Source: Acanthornis magna (taxonomy: Eukaryota > Chordata > Aves > Passeriformes > Acanthizidae). Taken from it: 64,000 bases of DNA. The notes beneath the pieces are model-generated. The model was not told the origin of the DNA. It saw only the letters and a program-made list of their open reading frames with translations, and did not search any database. This document shows positions 11,770-23,700 of this stretch, in pieces. Position numbers and translations under genes: made by a program. The stretch is taken from assembly GCA_036785705.1 (NCBI GenBank), contig JAWUZG010000016.1, positions 4,278,001-4,342,000 on the forward strand. Direction: 5' to 3'. Every line of letters starts with the position of its first letter. Position 1 is the stretch's first letter.

Positions 11770-14700
11770 GTACGACGGGGAGCGCGGGAGCGGCCGCGGC
11801 CGCTCGGGCAGCCGGGCCGGGCTGCACTCCTGGACGGGAGGGGATGGGCGGGGCGGGGCGGGGGGTCCACGCCGGGACCGCCGATGCCGGTGCGGCTCGG
11901 GGTGATGTCCAGGCTGCGGGGAGCGAGGGCCGCAGCCCGGTGGGCTGTTGGGTGTTTCCTTCGAGGAGTGTAGCACTCCCAACTCTCCGCCTTCTGGGGA
12001 CAGCGGCGGGGATGCCGGCGGCCGAACCGAGCCCGGCTGCGCCGAGCCAGGTCACCCGGGCAGCAGCGGCGGGGCGACATCGGCCGTGCCCAGCGCCCAC
12101 CTGCCCGCGCCGCGCCCGGGCAGGGCCGCTGCCGTCGGGGGTCGTGGCGGGCGGCGGCTGTGCCGGGCGTGCCCGGGGCGCGGGCTGGGAGCCCTCCCGC
12201 GGGCACGTGTTCCCGGCGTCTGGGCAGAGCATGGCAGGAACCGGGGATGCGGGTGAGGTCTGCGAGAGAACAATGGCAAGTCCCCCCTGCTTGTCGGGGG
12301 CAAGGTACACACCTGTGTTTTCGTGTTGTACACGCAGCGCTTAACTGCGCACAGGAGTGTGGTGGGTCGGGAGGTTTCTTTTCGTGTGGGCTATTCTGAA
12401 GATCGTTTCTGAGAAGAACGAACAGTTCAGAATTATTGCAGAGTATTGTTGAGTATCTCCTGAAAATACATTTTCAACTTTTTGTTAATAAAGAAGATTT
12501 TTCCCCCCCCCCCTTTTTATTTGGTGGGTTGGTTGTTTTGCTTTCTTCTCTCTAATGAGTAAGATAAAGTTTTTGAAGAACTTTTATAAAAAGGCAGTTG
12601 AGCTTCTGGCTGAGTTGCTGCACAAGGTAGATGCTAATTAGGTGCAGTTTTTTAACTCCTCCACAGTTTTACAGATTAATCCAGGATTAATCTAAATTAC
12701 AAAACCATTTCCGGTATGGTTGCAGTGGTGGAATATTCATGTCCAGGTTTGAATTACATCCAGGAAAATAATAATTATTTTACTATGTAATCATAATAAA
12801 GAGTCAGATTATGTCAGTATAGAAAATGATGCTTCTTGGTGTCATGCCCCTCACCCCTTCAGTCAAGGGGACTACATTTTGATGAGCTAAGGATAGGAGT
12901 GTGTATGGTGGGTCTCTGCCCTTGCTGCTCTCTTGCCTTTCTGGTTGTGCTATAGAATGGGGATTGCAAACCATGATGAAATTGTAAGGAGGTACTTGGA
13001 CTCCCTTGTTGCAGAAAACTCTTTTTAGGACTTTTCAGCTGTACACTTGCAGAGGTTTTGCCCACCTCCTCTCTGGGTTAAGAACAAGCAATTGGAATCA
13101 AGGTTCATCTCCTTTACAGCTTCCCCTGCCCCAGCTGTAGGAGTAGAAGGAAGGGCAGAGAGAAATACAACATGGAAAGACAGACCTGAATGACCTGTGT
13201 CTGATAAGCAGAATGGATTATAAAACTAGGGCTAAAATGCTTCCAAAAGTTACTGAAACTATCATAATATTCCATATAATATTTGTATAATGATCCTCAC
13301 TGTATTATTCAAAACCTATGGTCACCTAGTACCCAGAGTATATAGTTACCAAAGTGTTTAGTGTCTATTGAGATGGAGCACACAGTAAGAATCTTACATA
13401 CATATGACAAACATCTATAAAAATCCATGTATTTTATGTTTCTGTGTACAGCAATGCCTTGGGGACAGCATTCCATGCTGGTAAAGGAAGTATTTCCTTC
13501 CCAATAGGTTAATGATTTAGTTGCTAAGCACTGAAACTTGATTGTTCTCTGTTTGGGCTGCAGCTTTTAAAAATGTTGGTCTCTCTCAGGCATGGATACT
13601 TGGATTTAAATGCAATTGGAAATTATATGTTAGGAAAAAAATATGGACAAACTGACAAACACATAAGGCAGTTTCTTTCTACATAGGTGGTGTTTCCTTG
13701 GGCTGTTGCCCCCATATGTTCCTATAGAGCATCTGAGAGGTAAAAAAGTTTCAACACAAAGTTGTATGTCCTGACTTAAGAGTAGGTAGCCCAGGTGTGA
13801 GTAAGACTTTTGTAGTCAGTGGTATTGTGTTGGAATGAGAACTCCATGAGTCCAGGGACATCTTTTGTTAGCTCAGGTTGCTCAGAGCTCCATCCAACCT
13901 GTCCTTGAACACTTGTAGGGATGGGCCATCCACAATTTCTTTGGACGACCGGTTCCAGTTGAGCTGCAGAACTGTGGGCTGTTTATCAACTGGGCTGGCT
14001 GGAAACTGGCTTGTGGCAGGGCACTGTTGGATGTGGGTTGTGATTCCTAATGGCTATAATTATACCAGCAAATCGATCTACTTTTTGCTCAAGGGAGAGG
14101 AGATACTTTCTCTCTTATCTCTTTGTAGAATCTAGGTATTAAAATGTAGCTTGTGCTTCCTACTGTCTGGGTACAACTGCTTCTGAGCTGCAGTGGAGCT
14201 CTCTTGCCAAGCTGGCACTTCGACCCTGATCACGTTATACATGTTCCTGAACACGTTATTCACGCTTTTCGGTTTATGAAATGGAATTGTTTCATTGCTA
14301 TTCTCTCGCTGTCTTGTTTATGAAAAGCCTGTTACTGCCTTGTGTCAGGAATGGGATTTGTGTAATGCTGCAGTAAGCTCTGTTAGGGAAAGACCTGGCT
14401 AAAACCTTCCCAATGGAAAAGTTTTTTCATCTGGATTTGCTTGGCCTTTCTGTGTAGTCATAAAAATGCTATTAGAGGGAGATATAACATAGGGTATAAC
14501 ATAAAGGGGACATCTAGTAGAAACAGGATTTCTGCCTTAGTGTCAGTAAGGATATCTTGGACTGAAGGACTTGAAGAAACGATTGTCTTGTGTTGGTGAT
14601 TTTTCACTCTTAAGAGATGAAAAAATCATTGCTTAAATGCAGGTAACACGGTAAGCACACAATGTATGGCCATTTCACCTGCAAACAATTTCCCAAATGC

Positions 14701-17700
14701 AAGCAATGAGCAATATGTTGTGACATAGGAAGAGTGAGACCATATTTGTGTCATGGGCTGGATGTAACTTTCTAAAATTACTGTAGGTTGGTCAGAAAAT
14801 GTCTTACCTCACAGGACCCTTATGGAAGCACTTTTTTGCTGCTGAGGATGAGAGCTGAATCAGTGTTGCTCAGGATAGACCAGGAGCATCTGAATATGAT
14901 CTAGCATCCAAGAATGCTTAATAGTTATATAATTAGTTCTTTGGCAAGTTATTTTGGAGCGGAGATGTTGCAAGTGTTTTATATGTGCTTTATCCTGTAG
15001 GAAGGCTGAGATGTTAGCCCATGGGGAGGGGTAGAACAAAATTAAAAAGCCAAAATCCTTTTTATTTTAGCATTTAGCTGATCCGAGTATAGCTTCCAGC
15101 TCTGCTCTCTTATTTAGAGATTAATCTACTACTTCTTCTGGCTGTCTCTTCTGTTGCCTTTTTAAACCTCACAATTATGAAAATTCTGATAAGTTGTACC
15201 TACTGAAATATGCAATATATTATCTTCTTAGCTTAAATCAAAGCTCTGAAGTACATGTACTTCTGGCAAAGAAACTGTTTGCCCTTTATGCTGCAGTGTG
15301 TGGGCACAGTGCTGCCACTGATGTGCATGTCCTCTGTTGAGCACACCCAGAAGAGCTGCTATCCCTGTGCTCATGCCAATTCCCTGTGGGCATCACCTTT
15401 GAAATAAATCACATGAGCAGAAAGTCACTGGTTTAGGCATTTGTGGTCTTCCGTGGGAAATGTATTAAGTGCAACCGAAGGCTTCAGCTCACCCCATAAT
15501 GCAGATTTTTGTTTCAGAAGGAGCTGGAAGCCCTCTTCCTAGCACCCCTACATCCCTTTACTCCGAACTAGCTAATAAACAAACAGGTTATAGCTGCTGG
15601 CATAGTGATGTGCTGACATCATCCACCTCCGTTGACACCGGCAGTGTGGCACCACCGCGGTGCTTTCCCTCTGGTGGCCACTTCTGGGTGACCCACCGCC
15701 CTTGGATCAGATAGCACTAAGCAATTTAGAAGCTTGTGGGTGACAAATATAAGATTAAAACGCTTGTACTTGCACAGTGAACATATAAAACTTCAGTGTA
15801 ATTAGTTGAGCAAAAAATGTTTGTTATTATTTTGCATACTGGAGAGACTAGGAGACTGTGAAAAACCAAAAGGTGTTGCCATGCTTGTTGTCCTCTATGT
15901 TGTCATACGTGTGTCCTGACCCATGCATGGTTTGAATTAATCAAAGAATCGTAGAATAGTTTGAGTACCAGGTACATCAGGTTGCTCAGAGACCCAACCA
16001 AACCTGCCCTTGAATGTTTCCAGGCATGGGACATCTACAACCTCTCTGGCCAATCTGTGCCAGTGTTTCACTACCCTCGTTGTAAGAAATTTCTTCCTTA
16101 TGTCTAGATTAAATGTCTCCTCTTTTAGCTTGGAGCCATTAACCCTTGACCTATTGCAACAAGCCCTACTAAACAGTCAGTCCCCATTGTTCCTATAAAC
16201 CCCCATTAAATGTTGAAAAGCAATAACGTCTTCCTGAAGCTTTTTCCTCTCTAGGCTGAACAGCCTCCATTCTCATCTCACTCAGCCTTTCCTTACTGGA
16301 GAGATGCTCCAGTCCTCTGACAATTTTCGTGGCCCTCCTCTGACCTGCTTCAGCTGGTCCATGTCTTTCACTGAGGACTTGGGTGTGCTGTGCATTTATG
16401 AGCATGTTTGTGAGCTGTGCTGCTACAAGGCAAAACACTATAATGTCAGTAAACTCTCTTTTTGTTCATTTATTTGGTACAAATACCAGCTCCAGCATAG
16501 GACATGGGGTAGTAAAGCTTGCATCCTGTGCCTGCTGTCACTTTTATTTGTTTTGGCAGGGACTCATAGTCAATAGAATGTAGTCCAGGACAGCAGTATC
16601 AGATTTTTTTTCCTCATTCCCTTTAACAAACCTTCTAAGTGACTTATACTGAGGAGTAAGTCCACTTTGACTGTATCAGTATGCTGCACTTGTGGTGAAA
16701 AGAAAGGAAAATTAAGAAATTAAATTTCTTCTCTTTTTGCTACTAGTTTCTCATGGATGTGGGCAATGCTGCTGCTCCTTTAAACCTCTGTCACCATTGT
16801 CTCTGTGGACAGCTCCTGCTCTTGTTCACTTCCAGAGCCCATGTGTGCCAAAATGTGCAAGTGTGAAGTATGTGGTGTCACATCAATGAGAAATTGTGTC
16901 TGGTGCCGGCACTGGGGCTTGTCTGAGTTATCTCAGGGACAGTGTCAGTAGGACAGAGGAGGAGTGAGAGTTCAGAGCAAGGTATTTGCTGTCTCCTGAG
17001 GAGGGGGAATAGCAGGACCCAGCAACCAATGGCCTGTCCAGGAACGATTGCTCCAGCCCTAACTAAGGACCACTGTAGGGCTAGAGCAATTGGTGAGTGC
17101 TCTTGGATCTCCAGTGAGAAGCATGAAGGAAAAAAAAATACATAGAATAATTTGTCAGTTTAGGCACTTGTGATGAGTGGGACCTGCCTCTAGAAAGATG
17201 CTTAGAACAGTGGAGTGGTCTCTCTGAAAAGTTAATTCAGTAAATGTTGTTGTTTCAGAATTGTGAGCCCTTCTGAAAATATACTTGCAGCATTTGTTCT
17301 CTCTTGACTTGTACGAGTGGGGAACACTGTCTTTCATCATCATGGAGCAGAGAGACTGTGGAGCTGTGTGGGCAGAGTTAGAAACTACATTAGTAAGCAC
17401 ATTTACCTACTCTACTAAAGCGCCTGTGCTGCTTTGGCAGTGTGCTGACCTTGGAGACAGTAAAAACATCCTTGTGCACCGCTGTACATCTACACCAGTG
17501 TCCCCACCCTCCCATGGCAGTGCTGTGGCTCAGTCTGGACAGCTAGACGCAGCACACGTGGAAAAGCTGTCTGCTGGCTGAGCTAACAGACTTCCTCAAT
17601 AAGCCAGGGCATTCTTTCAGCTAACTGTTAGGCATGAACATGAGGGAAAAATGAGATAAAAATTTGTGTTATCACGTCTTTGTGTCAGCACATTATACAT

Positions 17701-20700
17701 AAACTGCAGTCATCAGGATCACTTAATCTGGGATTAAATGTGTCTCACTGAAGAGTGCTTGGCCTCAAGTTTGAAAAGGGTCAGTGTCCAACATTCTGCA
17801 TTTGAAGTGCTACTGAGCCAACAGGTCTTTGGCAGGCTGCTCCACCAGCAGGACCTTTTTAGCCTCCAGTGAGCTTACCAGCACCACTCCCCTGCCCAAG
17901 CCATGGTTTCTCCATGAGGAGAAACCTGATATTTTTCCATGCCATGGAAACAGGATGGCTTTATCAGTATTAATGTTAAACAGCCACAGTATTGTGGTTT
18001 GACTAGTATGCAAAAATTTACTGTTGGAGAGGAGTTAATCATGTGTTGAATTTAATATTAAACCCTGGCAAGTTACTTACTTGTCACCTGCGATAAGTGC
18101 AACCTGCCTGCATTGCTGCTTGCACACACTGCTGCTGCCATTTGACAGTGACTGCTTTGGAACCTTTTAAATGGAATCTGCTGTCCTTGTTGGCTGCCAC
18201 AGACAGAAATAGGTCAAAAACTTCCATTATTCTCAAATGACAGTATAAAGCATCTCTAAGCAATTTTTTCATCCCATTAAAATTTCTTTTTTGTTTATTT
18301 GGGGGTCAATGTGACCTCAATTTGACCAGGCTGAGGAGTAGATTTGGTTGTTTTACATTTCTTCATCTCTTCTGGTGACTGCAGTAACTTATCTCTACCA
18401 GCCACATGATGTGACAACATTTGAGGTGGCTTGATTTATAAAAGAGTTTTCTGGGTTGCGGACAGATGCCCCTAAGAAAGAGATTAAGCTACATAAAACT
18501 GCATGTCTGTAACAGTCTTTCTGACCAGGTCATTGTATCAAGTTATACTTTAGAGTGAGCTTTGCATAAGTAGCACTTTGTGTAAAATTTTGGTACCTCT
18601 CCAGGTACCAGAGAACAATTTTTAGCATGTTAACTTTTCTGGTGTGAAAAATATAATTTCAAGAATGGTGAAAACAGCAAAAAAACCAAAACAGCAAAAC
18701 AAAAAAACGCCTGGACTTTCTGGAGATTTTTATTTAAAAATCTGTCTGATTTTAGAAAGACACAATTTTTTAGTAGAGCTTTCCCACCACTTAAAAAAAT
18801 CTCTCTTGCCTGAGTTCTCATCAGGGTGACCTTGGCCTCCTTGTCCTCACTAGATTTGAGAATATCTCTTTTCTCCTCGTCTTCCACAGCACTTGTCTAA
18901 CCTTTATCATCTCTAATTTCTGTCAAGCTGGGCTGAAGTTGGCCAAGAGGCTCAAAGGTTGTTGGAGTGGCTGCAGAGCATGACCACATCAACCTGCTTC
19001 CTTAAGTAGCACTTCATCTCTTTGAGCTTCTGCAAACTTCTCAGGGTTCACTTCTACACAAACCTTCTCTGCCTCCAGCACTCAGTATCTGCCACTGCTT
19101 TCAAGATCACGTAAATTACATGTATTGTCTCCAACATTTGTTTATAGTATACACAGCTGCATAGATGCAGATCATTGTAATCTGATTTTATTGTATTGGC
19201 ATTGTGCTGTGACAGTCAGATGATGTTTAGTTTTCTATTCATAAAATGGGCCTATGAAACTCATAGGGACACACTGTGTAACCTCAGGGTTCAGAATGAG
19301 TGACTTCCCTGTGCACTTATCAGTGTAAGGTGCAATTACTGAGAAAAGCAGAGTATGAGTTGAAGGAGGGAGGTCAGTAGGTGAGTAAAAACTATAAGGC
19401 AGCAGAAGGAATCGTGTGCAAGTTAATACTGGAAGTGAGAAGTGTGGATTTGTAAAGAGGGGAAGTGCATCAATCCTAGAGAATAAGCTGTACTTTGTGG
19501 GTTTGTTTTTTTTTTTTTAAGGACAGATGAATGGCTGGTGGGACTGAAGATCAGTAAGCTGGTCCTGGCCTGACATGAGTCAGTCTTGACAAGCTTAGCC
19601 CACATCTCTCTGACACTGTACCACAGTATTTGTGAGGCCTCAAACTGTTGTGTGATTATCTGTGTGGCTTTTATGCCTACTTTTGATATGTGACATGGGA
19701 AAAGAGAAAATTTTTCCATGCTTTACAAAATCCTGATAATATTATTGACTTTACTGTGATGTTACCATGCGTAAAGAGTTGTATGTGTTGTGAGCGCTGG
19801 TAAACACTCAATTAGGATTTTTTTTTTAAATGCTGTGTTTGTCATCTAACCACAGAGCAAAACCAGGTGAGCCTGTTGCTCAGCTCTTTCCTCTGCTTGT
19901 GTGTTTGGAACAACAATGTGAAAAGGGCTACAAAGAAGGCAGTTGTATCCCTTTTGTGGAAAATAACATCTGATCTGAGCAAAATACAAAAGAACTTAAA
20001 AACTTGACAGAAGGTGTTTCTTAGAGCTTAAATCCTGTGGGGTTTGGCATATTACTGCTCATCACTGTTAAACAATACTCATTGTGGTGAAGGCACATGA
20101 TGCCACAGAGTGACCATCAGGGTATTTTTTTATATATCTGTATATATCAATATCAATATCAACCACAATTGGGCATGATGCTGGAACTGCTAAAGCTTTC
20201 ACTGTAGTGGCAACTCTACTTTGGAATTAGGATTTTATAAAACCAGTGCCTCAAACATAGTGTGATAAAAACAGAGAGTCACAGTGGTGACTGTGTTTAC
20301 CTAATTATGATCTAACCAAGTTTTTCTCTGCATTTTTTTCCTTTAGCAAAGTATCCAGAGATCAAGACTCTGATGGGACCAGATCCACATTTAAAGTGGA
20401 TTGTATCTGGAATGGTTTTCATGCAGCTTCTGGCGTGCTACCTGGTGAAAGACTTATCTTGGAAATGGATTTTCTTCTGGGCTTATGCTTTTGGGGGTTG
20501 CATCAACCATTCTCTGACCCTCGCCATCCATGATATTTCACACAACGTGGCCTTTGGGAACAAGCAGGCCAGGTGGAACCGCTGGTTCGCAGTCTTTGCC
20601 AACTTGCCCATTGGCATCCCCTACTCTGCCTCCTTCAAGAAATACCACATTGACCATCACCGGTACCTGGGAGGGGACAGCTTGGATGTGGACATTCCCA

Positions 20701-23700
20701 CAGACTTTGAGGGCTGGTTTTTCTGCACACCACTTCGGAAAGTGCTCTGGCTGTTCCTGCAGCCTCTGTTCTACAGTCTGAGACCACTGTATGTGAACCC
20801 CAAAGCAATTACACGGATGGAAATTCTTAATGCTCTGGTCCAGTTTTCTATAGACCTTATAATTTATTACCTGTGGGGGCTCAAACCTGTTATTTACTTG
20901 ATAGCAGGTACAATTCTTTGCTTGGGTTTTCATCCCATTTCTGGGCACTTCATAGCAGAACACTACATGTTCCTAAAAGGGTATGAGACATACTCTTACT
21001 ATGGACCTCTGAACTGGCTCACCTTCAATGTAGGCTACCACATGGAGCATCATGACTTCCCCAGCATTCCTGGGTGCAGATTGCCCATGGTAAGTATAGC
21101 ATGAGAGAGCTGGATTAGTATGAAAGCTGCTAAACTGTCTCAAAGAAAACACTCCAAATCATAGCAATTGATGAATTTAAGAAAAAAAGGGGGGGAAAAA
21201 AGAAAACAAGAAAATAAAAGCCTTTTGGATTTGTTTCTAATTAAAATTAAGCCAGAGATTGAGAGAAATGGCTGTCAAACTGCTATAATATTTAGTTTAT
21301 TTGATGCAAACTAGAACATCTGAGCCTCAGAGGGCTTGAGGAATACCTTTGCATGATAAAATTCTCCAACAAGGCTTTAAATGTGCTGATTTACATCTCC
21401 CAGCCACTAAGTTTCAACTCTTTGAAAGTTTAAAGGCCCATCTAAAGGGAGGCAGGTGGCAATTGCTACTTGAAATTTGTCTAATGATCAATCTAACTAT
21501 ATTGCTTGATTAACATCAAAGAAATTTTTTCTGTTTCTGAGATGACATAAGTATTGGGGCATGTTCCAGCCTGACACAGATAACACTAGAAAATAAAGCC
21601 GCACTCTCTGTGACTCGTTTTAGCTCTGCCGCCCCACCCACAGAAACTGAGGAGGCCCGGTCTGTCATTGGGAAAGTGCTGTGGCTTTCCTCCTTTGAAA
21701 GGCAAACCCCTCTTTGTTTATGTTTTATCAGTTGTGGGAATCAAATTTGCAAAGCCCAGGTGTCTAGGAATGGTTTTCAATCTCCCTCCAGGTGTGTAGC
21801 TGCTCTTGTGTGTTTTAATGCAAGGGTTCCTCAGCAGGTGCTCACGCTTAGAGGTACGTGACTTCGAAGGATTGCTCCTACGTGCAAGTTCTCTGACGTA
21901 ATAGGAAGGAGATGTCTTTCTCTGGGCTGGTGCAAAGTTGGGAGCTGCTACTGCAATATCCTCATGAGGTGGAGGTAGAGCTGAGGAGTGTGAGGTTCAG
22001 GAGCTCTGTCCTTCCCACTGCCGATACCACGTGCAACTTCTGTGATGGCATAGCTGGGCAAACCCTGCTGTTCATGGGTGCATGTTCTCCACCACAGAAA
22101 CACTCTCTGAGAGGGAATTCAAATCAAGGGGAGATTGTCCTGTGCAGAAGAGCATGGGAAGCCTCTATTTAGCCTTCAATTGTGTTTCACTCACCTCCTT
22201 TGCTGCTGGAGGTGTGTCCTGGAGATGCTGCCTGTTCCTGGCGAGGCCCAGAGCAGCTGGTACAGCAGCCCACACTCAGATATGAAGTTCTGTGAGACAC
22301 TCCCATCTCTGATACACCTGATAGCTCAGTGGGGAAGTGCATGTGCTTAGCTTTAGTTTCAAATGTTCAAACTTGTTCGATGGGCTTAGATACTTAGATT
22401 ACTGAAATGTAAATAGAAGAGGAGGTTAGCTCAGTATCCTGCACAAGGGATGTGAGTGACTAATTGAACTTGCTGGGACTGTTGCTCCAGCCCTGATTGA
22501 GACCTAAAAATCTCTTCTCCACCCACACCGCAAATAGTTCAGCCTAATTCCTTGCAGCAGTGCAGCAGCTGGAAGCGTCTGCCCTCCTGTGTAAAGAGGA
22601 TGGAGTTATTAGCTGAATTTCATGGGCTTGTGTTCACGTGTGTTTTGCTTTTTGGCAACTGAGACTTGCCCTGCTGTTGGAGGATGGAGCAGACTTGTTA
22701 ATCACTATTTCCTGACAGAACTATATAGAAGACTTGGAGTCTAATGTGTGGTCAATTACAAGTAAAAATTCTATTAAAAAGTGAAAATTCCTTGGCAAAA
22801 CAGTTACTGTAGAAAATCCTTTTTCCATTAAAACAAGTTAGTTACTCTTTTCTGCAAAATGAGAAAAAAATTTCTGCCTCTCTGGTGGAAAGAGATAAGG
22901 AAACAGATCCTCTCTAATTAACTTTAAATCTTGAACTTCATAGCAGGTAAGAAACCTCACCTTGCTCTACTTTGCTTAACCTCCTGGCAACTTCTCGTTG
23001 AACTTCTAGTAGTTGCATTGTGCAAATGGATGACCTCTCAGTGAGAGTATTTTTTTTTAAAATTATTTGCAAGTAGAAAGTGGAAGTAAGATCTCTGTTT
23101 TTAAAGATCTGTCCTGCATGATTGAGAGCAGGGGAGAAATAAAATTTGAGAATAACTGGATTTAATCTTGGAAAGTAACTGGCTTTTCAGCTTGCTTATC
23201 AGGAGAGGAAATTCAGCTTTGTCCTTTGTTACAGGTGTGTCATTCAGAATGTTTTGAGTAATGTGTTTGCCTATGGAAAGAACTTTACCCTAGGAGTGTG
23301 ACAGATTTGAAAGAGGAAGAATTAGGCTGTGCTTGTAAGCCTATGGATATTAAAGATGAATGACATGGGTGTGCAGTAAGAACTTGTCCCACTAGAATAA
23401 TGGGAGATTACACAAGAGACCATGAAATTTAACATTGCAATGAAGGACCTGCTCTAAAAAAACCCCTGTAGATTTAGGACTAGATTAGTCTTTGAATGAA
23501 GTCTTATAACCATAAAATATTGCATTGTTTACCAAATGAGTAAAGACATCCATTCTTCATTGTCTGAAGGATTGAGTATACTTATGGAGAGAGAAGGTTG
23601 GAGGAGGAACTCAGTACTCCTCCTAGGAGCTGCAATAAAAGCAGCAGTGTTACCAGAGGCAAACTAGTTACTCATTAAGCTTGTGGGAAAAGGAAAAGAC

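Larger units (their letters stand above)
11240..12270. promoter_or_regulatory. DEGS2: CpG island spanning the DEGS2 promoter and exon 1
   Basis: About 1 kb of CpG-dense, G+C-rich sequence flanks and includes DEGS2 exon 1. Numerous overlapping frames on both strands are composition artefacts, apart from the exon 1 frame. The island extends some 500 bp into intron 1, a common layout for vertebrate promoters. Boundaries are by eye. Confidence 0.8.
11770..20346 (+). other. DEGS2: DEGS2 intron 1
   Basis: An intron of about 8.6 kb from GTACGA to TTTTTCCTTTAG. It holds the distal half of the CpG island, an 11-nt C homopolymer at 12,503-12,513, CR1 fragments at about 13,866-13,960 and 15,940-16,360, and a CTCF-like motif at about 15,664-15,682. 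I recognise no other exon in it. Confidence 0.85.

Noticed and set aside
11587..12344. Long GC-rich frames around DEGS2 exon 1
   Set aside because: Only the exon 1 segment 11,688-11,769 matches DEGS2. The rest read through intron 1 in CpG-island sequence.
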